A DNA stretch of 64,000 nt from Bradyrhizobium sp. Y36 (GTDB lineage: Bacteria; Pseudomonadota; Alphaproteobacteria; Rhizobiales; Xanthobacteraceae): contig NZ_NWTI01000012.1 in the NCBI RefSeq assembly GCF_002531575.1, positions 141,374 through 205,373 of the forward strand. Direction: 5' to 3'. Below, piece by piece: positions 39,628-48,648 of the stretch (position 1 is the stretch's first letter; each line of letters begins with the position of its first letter). A program made the translations under genes and the position numbers. Below the pieces are notes generated by a model that searched no databases, was not told the origin of the DNA, and was given only the letters and a program-made list of their open reading frames with translations.

Positions 39628-41715
39628 ATGGACGCGATCGAACGCCTGATCCGGCCGCGCAGCGTCGCCATCATCGGCGCGTCCGCAGACCCGAGCAAGA
39701 CGTCGGGCCGGCCGGTGGCCTATCTGAGGAAGCATCGCTTTGCGGGCGCAATCTATCCCGTCAATCCCAAGGTCGCGGAGATCGACGGTCTCACCTGCTA
39801 CCCTGACGTCGCCTCGCTGCCCGATGTGCCCGACGTCGGCATCGTCCTGCTCGGCGCCGAGCGTGCCCATGTCGCGGTGCGCGAATTGTCCGAGCGCGGT
39901 GCCGCCGCAGCGATCGTTCTGGCCAGCGGCTTCACCGAGACAGGGGCGGATGGCGCCGCGCGCCAGGCCCAGCTCATGCAAGCGGCCGGCTCGATGCGGA
40001 TCCTCGGGCCGAACACGATCGGCCTCGTCAATCTCACCGACAATATCGTGCTGTCGGCCTCGGGCGCGCTGGCGATGGATCACTTCGCGGCGGGGTCGAT
40101 CGGGTTGATCTCGCAAAGCGGAGGCATTCTCGGCGCCTTGCTGTCGCGTGCCGCGGCGCGCGGGGTGGGACTGTCCAAGCTGGTGTCGACCAGCAACGAA
40201 GCCGATCTCGAGCTCGCCGATTTCATCGACTATCTCGCCGGCGACAGCGCGACCAAGGTGATCGCACTTTATATCGAGGCGATCCGCAATCCGGCTCGCT
40301 TTCGCGAGGCGGTCCTGAAGGCACGCCGCGCCGGCAAGCCTGTCGTCGCCTTCAAGATCGGCCGCTCGGAGGCGGGCGCACAGGCGGCCGTCTCGCACAC
40401 CGGCGCGCTGGCCGGCTCGGACCGCATGTATGACGCCCTGTTCAGGCAGCTCGGGGTGATCCGCGCCAGGACGTTCGAGGATCTGCTCGACATTCCCGCG
40501 GCCCTTGCCGCGGGACGGGCGTTTGCCGGCCGGCGTGTTGCGATCCTCACCTCGACCGGCGGCGCCGGCACGATCGTATCAGACAGTCTCGGCGTCGCCG
40601 GCTTCGCGACGCCCGCACCCGATGCGGAGACGGCCGCGCAATTGCGCAGCCTGCAGCCGGGATCGCACGCCAATCTCGATCGCAATCCGATCGACGTGAC
40701 CCTGGCCGGTCTGCAGCCGGACCTGCTTCGCGGCGCGATCCGCATCCTGCTCGCAAGTCCGTCCTACGATGCGCTGGTGGTGATTGCCGGCTCGTCCGCC
40801 GTGGGGGCGCCGGGCCTGATGGCCGATGCCATCCACGACTGCCTGCCGCTCAGCGACAAGCCGGTCATTGCCTATGTCAGTCCGCACGCGCCCGAGGTTG
40901 TGTCCGTTCTCACCCGGCGCGGCGTTCCCGCGTACACCTCCGCCGAGAGCTGCACGGCTGCGCTCGACGGGCTGTTGCGGGCCGGAATGCCGGAACAGGT
41001 CCAGACATCCGGTTCGCGTTCGACGCCGGTCGACATCGGCGGCGTCCCGGCGGGGCCGCTCGATGAAGCACAGGCGAAGGCGCTGTTCGCGCGTTTTGGA
41101 GTTCCTGTCGCGGCAGAGAAGATGGTCACAACGGCGCGCGAAGCAGAGCAAGCCGCGCGTGACCTCGGCGCCCGGGTCGTGCTCAAGATTCTCTCGCGCG
41201 CGATCGCCCACAAGAGCGACGTCGGCGGCGTCGCGGTCAACCTGACCGCTGAGACGATCGGCGAACGCCTGACGGCGATGGCCGATGAGGTCGAGACCAG
41301 GACCGGAACGCGGCCCGGCCAATTCCTGGTTCAGGAGATGATCTCGGGCGGCGTCGAAATCATCCTCGGCATGCATCGCGATTCCCTGGGAACCGCGATC
41401 CTGCTCGGGATGGGCGGCGTCGCGGCCGAACTGTTCAAGGACACGACGATGCGCCTGCTTCCGCCGAACGGCGGGCTCGATCTGTCGGACGCGCAAGCGA
41501 TGGCGCGCGATCTCGTCACCTGGCCGTTGCTCGACGGCTTTCGGGGCCGGCCGAAATGCGACGTCGACGCGCTCGCAAACGCAGTCGTCGCCTTCTCGCA
41601 CATGGTCGCCCAGCTCGGCGATCGCCTCGCGGAGGCCGAGATCAACCCGGTGTTCGTGCTGCCAGCGGGCGAGGGCGTGAAGGCGGCGGACGGATTGGTC
41701 GTTCTCAATGTCTGA
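39628..41715 (+). CDS. ADP-forming acyl-CoA synthetase (acetate-CoA ligase family)
   Basis: A 695-residue fusion. CoA-binding domain (RPRSVAIIGASADPSKTSGR), succinyl-CoA-ligase-like domains with the phosphohistidine motif VSHTGALAGSD, and a C-terminal ATP-grasp domain (GVPVAAEKMVT, VVLKILSRAIAHKSDVGG, LVQEMISGGVEIILGM). It makes acyl-CoA from an organic acid, ATP and CoA, releasing ADP. It starts 3 bp after the hydratase stop. Together they suggest activation and beta-oxidation-like breakdown of an imported carboxylate. Substrate unknown. Confidence 0.92.
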   Translation: MDAIERLIRPRSVAIIGASADPSKTSGRPVAYLRKHRFAGAIYPVNPKVAEIDGLTCYPDVASLPDVPDVGIVLLGAERAHVAVRELSERGAAAAIVLASGFTETGADGAARQAQLMQAAGSMRILGPNTIGLVNLTDNIVLSASGALAMDHFAAGSIGLISQSGGILGALLSRAAARGVGLSKLVSTSNEADLELADFIDYLAGDSATKVIALYIEAIRNPARFREAVLKARRAGKPVVAFKIGRSEAGAQAAVSHTGALAGSDRMYDALFRQLGVIRARTFEDLLDIPAALAAGRAFAGRRVAILTSTGGAGTIVSDSLGVAGFATPAPDAETAAQLRSLQPGSHANLDRNPIDVTLAGLQPDLLRGAIRILLASPSYDALVVIAGSSAVGAPGLMADAIHDCLPLSDKPVIAYVSPHAPEVVSVLTRRGVPAYTSAESCTAALDGLLRAGMPEQVQTSGSRSTPVDIGGVPAGPLDEAQAKALFARFGVPVAAEKMVTTAREAEQAARDLGARVVLKILSRAIAHKSDVGGVAVNLTAETIGERLTAMADEVETRTGTRPGQFLVQEMISGGVEIILGMHRDSLGTAILLGMGGVAAELFKDTTMRLLPPNGGLDLSDAQAMARDLVTWPLLDGFRGRPKCDVDALANAVVAFSHMVAQLGDRLAEAEINPVFVLPAGEGVKAADGLVVLNV

Positions 41716-41737
41716 ACAGGATCGAATGGAGTCTTCG

Positions 41738-42763
41738 ATGACCAGTGACGATACCATCAAGCACGACGGTGCTCGCGGAAGGGATTACGCATTGGGGCGC
41801 CGGCGACGTCTCGCCCTTCTCGCCTGTGCGGTCGTCGCGGGGCTCGGACTGACCCCGGCGCGCGCCGAATATCCCGACAAGATCGTCAAGATCGTGGTGC
41901 CCTTCGCCGCCGGCGGCGGCACCGACATCATCGCGCGTACGACGGCACAGGAAATCCAGACCGAGCTCGGCAAGTCCGTCATCATCGAGAACAAGCCGGG
42001 CGCCGGGACCATCATCGGAACCCAGACGGTGGCGACGAGCGAGCCCGACGGCTATTCGCTGCTGATGGCGACCTTCGCCCACGCGGTCAATCCGAGCCTG
42101 TACAACAAGCTGCCGTTCGATCCGCACAAGGATTTCGCGGCGGTCTCGCTGATCGCGCGGTCCTTCAACATCGTCGTCGTCAACCCCGCGTCCAAGATCA
42201 ACTCGATCGCCGATCTGATCAATGAGGCCAAGGCCAATCCCGGCAAGCTCAATTTCGGCACGTTCGGCACCGGCACCTCGGCGCATCTCGCCGGCGAGCT
42301 GTTCAACGCGATGGCGAAGGTCAAGATGACGGCGGTGCCGTACAAGGGCGCGGCGCCCGCGATCAGCGATCTCCTGGGTGGGCAGATCGACGTGATGTTC
42401 ACGACCGTCGCGAGCGCGGCCTCGCTGGTGGCCGCAGGTCAGCTGCGGGCGCTGGCCGTGACATCGGCCGAGCGCTCGGCCGCGTTTCCGCAATTGCCTA
42501 CGGTCGCCGAAGCCGGCGTGCCCGGCTACGCCGCCGAATCCTGGTACGGATTGTACGCTCCGGCCAGGACGCCGGCTCCGGTGATTGCACGGCTCAATCA
42601 GGCGATCGCCAAGGCGGTGCAGTCCGGGGCGTTCAAGAAGCTGGAGGCGAACGAAGGCCTCATCATGGTCGGCAGCGCGCCGGAGGAGCTCGACCGCTAT
42701 GTCGCCCAGGAGGAGGAACGCTGGCGCAAGCTGATCAAGGACGCCAACATCGAGGTGCAATAG
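41738..42763 (+). CDS. Bug-family tripartite tricarboxylate transporter substrate-binding protein
   Basis: About 341 residues. An N-terminal basic stretch (GRRRRLALLACAVVAGLGL) and PARA form a signal peptide. The mature protein begins EYPDKIVKIVVPFAAGGGTD, the Bug hallmark, with NKPGAGTIIGTQTVA, then VPYKGAAPAISDLLGGQID. It binds a carboxylate in the periplasm. ATGs at 41708, 41726 and 41738 are all possible; the last gives the most usual signal peptide. No TctA/TctB permease is nearby. Co-transcription with the ligase points to the same substrate. Confidence 0.9.
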   Translation: MTSDDTIKHDGARGRDYALGRRRRLALLACAVVAGLGLTPARAEYPDKIVKIVVPFAAGGGTDIIARTTAQEIQTELGKSVIIENKPGAGTIIGTQTVATSEPDGYSLLMATFAHAVNPSLYNKLPFDPHKDFAAVSLIARSFNIVVVNPASKINSIADLINEAKANPGKLNFGTFGTGTSAHLAGELFNAMAKVKMTAVPYKGAAPAISDLLGGQIDVMFTTVASAASLVAAGQLRALAVTSAERSAAFPQLPTVAEAGVPGYAAESWYGLYAPARTPAPVIARLNQAIAKAVQSGAFKKLEANEGLIMVGSAPEELDRYVAQEEERWRKLIKDANIEVQ

Positions 42764-42857
42764 GCGCCGCGCCATTCTGGGCGAGGGGGAACGCAGACCG
42801 TCGTTGCCCCGACAGCTCCCTCAAGGATACGAAACCTCGCGCGAGCGCGCCTTGCTC

Positions 42858-43121
42858 CTATCTGTCTTCTCCGTCGCGCCGGCGGAACGGATCGGCGGCG
42901 TCATCGTGGCCACTGCGGCTGCTGAAGAACATCAAGGCCATCAGTCCGCAGCCGATCAGCAGGGAGAAGAAGGCACCGAGGCCAAGCGCGATCCAGCCGT
43001 GCTTTTCCATTTCGACGCCGCTGCTGGTCTGCCAGACCGAAAATCCCCAAACGCCCGTGAGGATCAACATGGCGCCCAGAGCAACGAGGAGGGCGATCTG
43101 GCCGGCACCGAGGTTCTTCAT
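42858..43121 (-). CDS. Small two-helix membrane protein
   Basis: 87 residues. Helix 1 is GQIALLVALGAMLILTGVWG, helix 2 is GWIALGLGAFFSLLIGCGLM, followed by a charged tail (SRSGHDDAADPFRRRDGEDR). The ATG at 43121 is chosen, giving a start just before helix 1. No family recognised. It stands alone between the Bug gene and the rnk pair. Confidence 0.7.
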   Translation of the reverse strand: MKNLGAGQIALLVALGAMLILTGVWGFSVWQTSSGVEMEKHGWIALGLGAFFSLLIGCGLMALMFFSSRSGHDDAADPFRRRDGEDR

Positions 43122-43380
43122 GATGGTTTCCGTTCGTGCCTGACGAGAGCCAATTGCGGAGGTGAGGCGGAGCTCCTGTGACGCCGCCACGCCGCGCTCG
43201 TCCGGGGTCGCTCCGCCGGACCATGCCTGACGACGCCCGGACGCAATTTGCGCGGCGACAAACTTCCGCCGCAGGTCGTCCGTGGAACTCTTGCGCGATC
43301 GCCGGCGCCAGCGGCCCGCCGTTCGGCGGCGTGCCGCAATCGCGGGAGCGCTATGCTCCGTCGGATCTGTCGAACCTTAC

Positions 43381-43794
43381 TCATTCGGAGACGGCGAGAA
43401 CGGTCAGGCCTCTGACACGTTTGTCGGGCGTCTCGAACGCGATCCGCTGTCCCACTGAGAGGCCGATCAGGGCCGCCCCGACCGGCGTCAGGATCGAGAT
43501 ACGATTGAGCTCGATGTTGGCCTCGTGGGGATAGACCAGCACGATCTCCCGGCTCGCACCCGTCTCGTCATCGCGATAGGACACCCTGGAGCCCATCCTG
43601 ACCACGCCGCGCAAATCGTCTTCTTTCGTAACAGTGGCGCGTTCGAGTTCGCGCGCCAGAAACTGGGCGACACGGGGGAAGAGCTCCATGGTCGAATTCG
43701 CCAGAGAGTTCAGGCGCCGCGATTCGTCTGCTGCGATCCTGATCGGCGGCAACGCCGGCTGTTCTGTTCGAATCTCGGCTTCGAAGTTGCGCAT
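43381..43794 (-). CDS. rnk: Nucleoside diphosphate kinase regulator / GreA-C domain protein (Rnk-like)
   Basis: 137 residues. A short N-terminal coiled coil (ESRRLNSLANSTM...) is followed by a GreA/GreB C-terminal domain: VVRMGSRVSYRDDETGASRE, LVYPHEANIELNRISILTPV, GAALIGLSVGQRIAF. Rnk binds RNA polymerase and influences nucleotide pools in studied species. It lies 9 bp downstream of a second Rnk-like gene. Confidence 0.9.
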   Translation of the reverse strand: MRNFEAEIRTEQPALPPIRIAADESRRLNSLANSTMELFPRVAQFLARELERATVTKEDDLRGVVRMGSRVSYRDDETGASREIVLVYPHEANIELNRISILTPVGAALIGLSVGQRIAFETPDKRVRGLTVLAVSE

Positions 43795-43803
43795 TTTGGT
43801 CTC

Positions 43804-44265
43804 CTAGGCTGCAGTTGGTCCGGGATCGTCATCGAGCGGCCTGTGCCGATGAGCGCGGAAGAGAGGGACGACGTTCGGGCTCGATGGAGTGACGTTCTGA
43901 ACCCTGATGACGTTCAGACAGCCGGCGACGAAGTACGGCATTTGATCGCCGACCTGCAGGCCGATCAAAGCCGCTCCCAAAGGCGTCAGGACCGAAATGC
44001 GGGCGGGATCCGACCAGCACTCCTCGGGCCAGACCAGGTGCACGGTGTGGCGCGGAACGCCCCAATTCGTGCAATAGGTGACCCATGATCCGACGGTCAC
44101 CAGCGAACGGACATCGTCCCACGCGTCCGCCACGATGGCGGCGCGGTTGATCTCACCGAGCAGGAAGATGCCGTCCAGATCGCCTTTCTGGGCAGCGTGA
44201 CGGGCAATCTGTTCGAGACGCGGATAGTCCGATGCGGTGAGCGCGATTTTTGGAAGAGGCAGCAC
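43804..44265 (-). CDS. Second Rnk-like GreA-C domain protein
   Basis: 153 residues. The GTG start at 44265 has AGAAGGAG 7 bp upstream. N-terminal coiled-coil half (LTASDYPRLEQIARHAAQKG), then RSLVTVGSWVTYCTNWG, TVHLVWPEECWSDPARISVL and TPLGAALIGLQVGDQMPYFV. The C-terminal extension (NVIRVQNVTPSSPNVVPLF) is not part of standard Rnk. It is paralogous to the next gene, with clear divergence and acquired Cys/Trp residues (CTNWG, EECWSD). Confidence 0.85.
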   Translation of the reverse strand: MLPLPKIALTASDYPRLEQIARHAAQKGDLDGIFLLGEINRAAIVADAWDDVRSLVTVGSWVTYCTNWGVPRHTVHLVWPEECWSDPARISVLTPLGAALIGLQVGDQMPYFVAGCLNVIRVQNVTPSSPNVVPLFRAHRHRPLDDDPGPTAA

Positions 44266-44731
44266 GGCGCACTCCTTCTGCTTCAATACGACCTCTTTCG
44301 AGGAGGCCACGAAAGCTGGAAAAGAGCCCGGACGGTGCGAACACCGTCCGGCTAACCGCCTGCTTGGAGGCGGCCGGCGTGAAGACCGAAGCGCGCGGTG
44401 CGCGCGTCTATGTCGACGACATATGCCATGACATGCTGAGTATAGTGATTCATTTCGCTGGAGCCATTGCGGCGTAACCGCACAGCCGCGAGCGGCTGAA
44501 TGCTTGCAACAATCCATGACTTGACCGCGATGCGAGCCTGGGATTCCGCAACTCGGCTGCGGTCAACGGAACCGGCGCCGGCTGATGACCGCGCCGCCAC
44601 GGGATTCCCCCATCATTGATCTGAAGCAATGATGATCTCGACCACCAATGCTAGAACGTCTCGCAAGTCGCGACTCAGGGCCTTCCAGCCGGTCGCGATC
44701 ATCTTATCGCGTGCTGGAATCCGAGGGCTCA
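44266..44731. other. Divergent intergenic region
   Basis: 466 bp between the rnk pair (minus) and the methyltransferase gene (plus). Only short frames occur, none with a good start signal or recognisable product. It should contain two divergent promoters. I saw no repeat element, RNA gene or strong palindrome. Confidence 0.5.
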
Positions 44732-45397
44732 ATGGGACGACTCCTGAATATCGTGACGCCGCTGCATACGGCGACCAAGCGCGACTACATGGGGCGCATG
44801 AACGACGACAAGATCGGCTGCTCGCTGAAGGCACGGGAATACGAGGCCGATTATTGGGACGGCGACCGCCGCTTCGGCTATGGCGGCTATCGTTTCATCG
44901 AGGGGCGCTGGGCGCCGGTCGCCAAGGCGCTGATCGAGACCTATGGTCTGAAGGACGGCTCCAGCGTGCTCGACGTCGGCTGCGGCAAGGGCTTCCTGCT
45001 CTACGAAATGCAGAAGATCCTGCCGGGCCTGAAGGTCGTCGGCTTCGATATCTCCAAGCACGGACTCGCCAATTCGCACGAGCAGGTGCGGCCCTATCTG
45101 TTCAACTATCGCGCCCAGGACATCTATCCCTATGGCGACAAAAGCTTCGACCTCGTGATCTCGCTCGGCACGCTGCACAATCTGCGGCTCTACGAGCTCG
45201 AGGCGGCGCTCAAGGAAGTCGAGCGCGTCGGCAAGAACAAATACGTCATGGTCGAGGGCTACCGGAACGTTGCCGAGTTGCACAACCTCGAATGCTGGGC
45301 GCTGACCGCGGAGTCCATCCTGCACACGTCGGAATGGATCTGGCTGTACGGCAAGCTCGGTTACACCGGCGACTACGAATTCATCTATTTCGAGTGA
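44732..45397 (+). CDS. SAM-dependent methyltransferase
   Basis: 221 residues. Class I fold: motif I VLDVGCGKGFLLYEM, motif II region VVGFDISKHGLANS, then FDLVISLGTLHNLRLYELE. A distinctive N terminus (TKRDYMGRMNDDKIGCSLKA, REYEADYWDGDRRFGYGGYR) is, from memory, typical of methyltransferases in sugar-nucleotide and polysaccharide clusters. The ATG at 44732 follows GAGGG. It is 13 bp upstream of a zinc dehydrogenase, so the two form an operon, possibly for a modified sugar. Confidence 0.87.
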   Translation: MGRLLNIVTPLHTATKRDYMGRMNDDKIGCSLKAREYEADYWDGDRRFGYGGYRFIEGRWAPVAKALIETYGLKDGSSVLDVGCGKGFLLYEMQKILPGLKVVGFDISKHGLANSHEQVRPYLFNYRAQDIYPYGDKSFDLVISLGTLHNLRLYELEAALKEVERVGKNKYVMVEGYRNVAELHNLECWALTAESILHTSEWIWLYGKLGYTGDYEFIYFE

Positions 45398-45410
45398 TCG
45401 GGCGCTCCTC

Positions 45411-46454
45411 ATGGACATCAAGACTGCCAAGGCGGCCATCCTCGTCGAATCGGGCAAGCCGCTGATCGTCGACGAGTTCGACTTGCCGGAGAGGCTCGAG
45501 CACGGCCAGGTGCTCGTGCACGTGCACACGTCGAGCATCTGCGGCGCGCAGATCAACGAGATCGACGCCGTCAAGGGCGTCGACAAGTTCCTGCCGCATC
45601 TTCTGGGCCACGAAGCGCTGGCCACGGTGATCGAAACCGGACCGGGCGTCGTCTCCTGCAAGCAGGGCGACACCGTCGTCATGCATTGGCGGCCGGGCAA
45701 GGGCGTCCAGTCCAACACGCCGGTCTATTCCTGGCGCGGCAAGCGTCTCAATGCCGGCTGGGTGACCACCTTCAATGAATATGCCGTGGTGTCGGAGAAT
45801 CGCGTCACACCGGTTCCGGCCTCGATCGACCGCACCAGTGCGCCGCTGCTCGGCTGCGCCGTGACGACCGCGCTCGGCGTCGTCAACAACGACGCGCAGA
45901 TCGCCATCGGCGAAGCCGTCGTCGTGTTCGGCGTCGGCGGTGTCGGGCTGAACATCGTGCAATTTGCCGCGATGGTCGGCGCCTATCCCGTCATTGCGAT
46001 CGACCGCCTCGACAACAAGCTCGAGATGGCCCGGCAATTCGGCGCCACCCACCTCATCAACTCCGAGGCGGTCAAGGATGTGGCCGCCGAGGTTCGGTCC
46101 ATCACCGGCGCGGACGGACCCGACAAGGTGGTCGAGACCACCGGCGTCAAGAATCTGATCGAGCTCGCCTACGAGATCACCGCGAAGAAGGGCCGCTGCA
46201 TCCTCGTCGGTGTTCCCCGCGAGAAGGCCGAGATCTACACGCTGCCGCTCCACTTCGAGAAGGTGCTGAAGGGTTCGGAAGGCGGACAATGCCAGCCGGC
46301 GCGCGACATTCCGCGTCTCGTTCGGCTGAGCGACGCCGGCAAGGTGAACTACCGCGGGATCGTGACCCACGAGTTCGCGCTTGACGACGTCAACGACGCG
46401 CTGGACCTGATGCGCAGCGGCACCTCGGGCCGAATCCTGCTGAACATCAGCTGA
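45411..46454 (+). CDS. Zinc-binding medium-chain dehydrogenase
   Basis: 347 residues. Catalytic zinc ligands are in TSSICGAQ and LLGHEALATV. The NAD(P)-binding motif is VVVFGVGGVGLNIVQFA, followed by VIAIDRLDNKLEMARQFG. The structural zinc loop with four Cys is absent (VQSNTPVYSWRGKRL). The C-terminal half includes VLKGSEGGQCQPARDIPRL. It probably oxidises or reduces an alcohol group on a sugar or small metabolite in the same pathway as the upstream methyltransferase. Confidence 0.9.
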   Translation: MDIKTAKAAILVESGKPLIVDEFDLPERLEHGQVLVHVHTSSICGAQINEIDAVKGVDKFLPHLLGHEALATVIETGPGVVSCKQGDTVVMHWRPGKGVQSNTPVYSWRGKRLNAGWVTTFNEYAVVSENRVTPVPASIDRTSAPLLGCAVTTALGVVNNDAQIAIGEAVVVFGVGGVGLNIVQFAAMVGAYPVIAIDRLDNKLEMARQFGATHLINSEAVKDVAAEVRSITGADGPDKVVETTGVKNLIELAYEITAKKGRCILVGVPREKAEIYTLPLHFEKVLKGSEGGQCQPARDIPRLVRLSDAGKVNYRGIVTHEFALDDVNDALDLMRSGTSGRILLNIS

Positions 46455-46468
46455 GTGCGGCGATGAGG

Positions 46469-46504
46469 TCGCAAGTCTGCTCGCAAGTCTGATCGCAAGT
46501 CTGG
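46469..46504. repeat. Three 12-bp tandem repeats between convergent genes
   Basis: TCGCAAGTCTG followed by C, A or G: three exact 11-bp cores at 46469, 46481 and 46493. It lies between the stop codons of the dehydrogenase and the MFS gene. Function unknown. Confidence 0.8.
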
Positions 46505-46505
46505 T

Positions 46506-47780
46506 CTAGGCCGTGACGTAGGCGCCGACGACATGTCGGCGCTGGCGCTGCAGCAGCCAGGCCGCGATCGCCATGTTCACGAGATTCCAGGCGATGCCGT
46601 TGACCAGCGCCGAGGCGTAGGAGCCGGTCCAGTCGTAGATCGCGCCGGCCATCCAGCCGCCCAGCGCCATGCCGGCGAGCGTGACCGAGATGGCGAGGCT
46701 GACGCGAAAGCCGGCCTCCCGCGCCGGAAACAGCTCGCGGATGATCACGGCATAGCTCGGCACGATGCCGCCCTGCGCCAGGCCGAAAATGGCTGACACG
46801 ACATAGAGCGAGACCAGTCCGTTGAACGGCAGGTAGAGCGCGAGCGCCGTGGCCTGCATCGCCGAGCCCAGCAGCAGCGTCGGCAATCCGCCGATACGGT
46901 TCAACAGCCATCCGAAGAACAGCCGGCTCGCCACGCTGAAGCCGAGCATGACTGCCAGCATCTCGGCGCCGCGCGCGGAGCCGTAGCCGAGGTCGCCGCA
47001 ATAGGCGACGAGATGAACCTGCGGCATCGCCATGGCGACGCAGCAGCAAATGCCGGCGAGGGCCAGCAGGCCTTGCGTGACGGAGGGGGACAGTCCGATG
47101 GACTGCATCGTGTTGCCGCTGCCCTGCGCTTGGCGCGCAGCCGTCTGAGCAACCGGCCGCCGCAGCAGCACCAGGGAGAGCGGAAGCATCGTCGCCAGGC
47201 AGAACAGGCCGATGCCGACATGGGTCTGCCGCCAGCCATGCGCGGCGATGGCCTGCTGCACGATCGGAGGCCACACCACGCCGGCAAGCGAGCTGCCGGC
47301 TGTCGCCAGCGCGATGGCGAGGCCGCGGTGCCTGTCGAACCACAGCGACACGTCGGCCACCAGCGGCGCGAAGCTGGCCGCGCCGCCAAGGCCGATCGTG
47401 ACGCCCGAGATCACCGCGAACACGGACAGGCTGGGAGCAAAGGCGGTGAGGACATAGCCGAGGCTCATCAGGATGGTGCCGCCGGCGAGCGGCGGCAGGA
47501 TGCCGAAGCGATCCGCGAGGCGCCCGACGACGATGCCGCCGATCATGAAGCCGATGATGGCGAATGTGTAGGGCAGGGCCGCCTCGGCGCGGGGCGCATT
47601 GAAATCGGCCTGCACCGTCGGCAACGCCACGACCAGCGACCACATGCCGACGCAGCCGAGCGTGCTGAGGGCCATGGAGACGGCGAGGCGAATCCAGGAA
47701 TACGAAGTTTCGATCGACGGCGTTTGAGGCGGCACAGGTTGTCTCGGGCTGCTGGAGATCGGCCCTGGGGTATCGCCCAT
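46506..47780 (-). CDS. MFS transporter (OFA/monocarboxylate-type)
   Basis: About 424 residues, 12 membrane helices. The MFS motif between TM2 and TM3 is GGIVVGRLADRFG. Other segments are GGAASFAPLVADVSLWFDRHRG and FGLAQGGIVPSYAVIIRELF, typical of oxalate/formate-antiporter-like carriers. The ATG at 47780 is preferred; 47825 is possible. It is divergent from a LysR-type gene, the usual regulator arrangement. Substrate is likely an organic anion, inferred. Confidence 0.88.
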   Translation of the reverse strand: MGDTPGPISSSPRQPVPPQTPSIETSYSWIRLAVSMALSTLGCVGMWSLVVALPTVQADFNAPRAEAALPYTFAIIGFMIGGIVVGRLADRFGILPPLAGGTILMSLGYVLTAFAPSLSVFAVISGVTIGLGGAASFAPLVADVSLWFDRHRGLAIALATAGSSLAGVVWPPIVQQAIAAHGWRQTHVGIGLFCLATMLPLSLVLLRRPVAQTAARQAQGSGNTMQSIGLSPSVTQGLLALAGICCCVAMAMPQVHLVAYCGDLGYGSARGAEMLAVMLGFSVASRLFFGWLLNRIGGLPTLLLGSAMQATALALYLPFNGLVSLYVVSAIFGLAQGGIVPSYAVIIRELFPAREAGFRVSLAISVTLAGMALGGWMAGAIYDWTGSYASALVNGIAWNLVNMAIAAWLLQRQRRHVVGAYVTA

Positions 47781-47870
47781 CGTCAGCGGCGACAAAGCAG
47801 GATTTCTCTTTTGTCGCGCGAGCAAAACTCATGCATCCTGCGCCTCTCCCCGCATCGCCCGGAGCCGGCC

Positions 47871-48527
47871 ATGACGTATCTGCTGCCGCCACTCAACGCC
47901 CTGCGCGCCTTCGAGGCCGCGGCCCGTCATCTCAGCTTCAAGCAGGCCGCCCATGAGCTGCACGTCACGGCCGGTGCGATCAGCCAGCAAATCCGGCTCC
48001 TGGAGGAGCGGCTGGGCGTGCAGCTGTTCGAGCGCCGCACACGGCAGGTGGTTCTGACCTCGGCCGGCGAAACCTATCTGGCGCAGGTCCGAAAGGCGTT
48101 TCGCCGCCTTGCCGACGCCACCGCCGAGCTCAAGCCCGAGGGCGTCACGAGCCTGTTGCATATCGGGCTCCACGCCAGCGTTGCGCTCGACGGGCTGCGT
48201 GCGCGCCTCGCCCAATTTCGCCGTGCCGAGCCGCAACTCGCCATTCGGATCAGCCAGCCGGCGGGGCTGCACGAGCTGCTCGAAGGCAAGGTCGATGTCG
48301 TGATCGCGGACCGGGTGCAGCGCCACCCGGGCTACAAATGCGAGCCTCTCGAAAATGGCTTCCTGATCGGCCCGCTCGGCACCGCCGATTGCCCGGAGAT
48401 CGAAGCCTTACGGTCCTGCCTGCTCGGTGACGCCGGGCCCGCGCGGTCGGCGCCACCGGGGGCGCCGCTCGTCGTCGGGAGGCCGAGTTCGTCGCGCAGG
48501 CCATCCAAGCCGCTCTTTTCCGCCTGA
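47871..48527 (+). CDS. LysR-type regulator (GcvA-like) with shortened effector domain
   Basis: 218 residues against about 300 for the family. An intact N-terminal HTH: PPLNALRAFEAAARHLSFKQ, then TAGAISQQIRLLEERLGVQL. The first part of the effector domain is present (GLHASVALDGLRARLAQFRR). After HPGYKCEPL the sequence jumps to ENGFLIGPLGTADCPEIEAL, which resembles the usual C-terminal end, so roughly 80-100 middle residues seem missing in frame. The last 30 residues look out of frame or eroded. It probably binds DNA but may not sense a ligand. Confidence 0.8.
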   Translation: MTYLLPPLNALRAFEAAARHLSFKQAAHELHVTAGAISQQIRLLEERLGVQLFERRTRQVVLTSAGETYLAQVRKAFRRLADATAELKPEGVTSLLHIGLHASVALDGLRARLAQFRRAEPQLAIRISQPAGLHELLEGKVDVVIADRVQRHPGYKCEPLENGFLIGPLGTADCPEIEALRSCLLGDAGPARSAPPGAPLVVGRPSSSRRPSKPLFSA

Positions 48528-48648
48528 ACGGGCCTGTTCACGGGCCTTCCGGTTTCGCGCCCCTCCCGTAACCGCCGGTTAACCATGGATATTTACGGTG
48601 TAGCAAGCCTCTGAGCTGGGGCAGTCAGTTGATTTCGAGTCCAACTCC

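Noticed and set aside
41738..42763. Bug protein as remnant of a deleted tripartite transporter
   Set aside because: Orphan Bug proteins are frequent in proteobacteria; nothing in the neighbourhood shows a deletion.
44352..44600. 82-codon minus-strand frame in the divergent gap
   Set aside because: No ribosome-binding site, no recognised product, and composition like non-coding DNA.
46469..46504. Three 12-bp repeats as ends of an insertion sequence
   Set aside because: No inverted ends, target duplication or transposase; simple tandem array.
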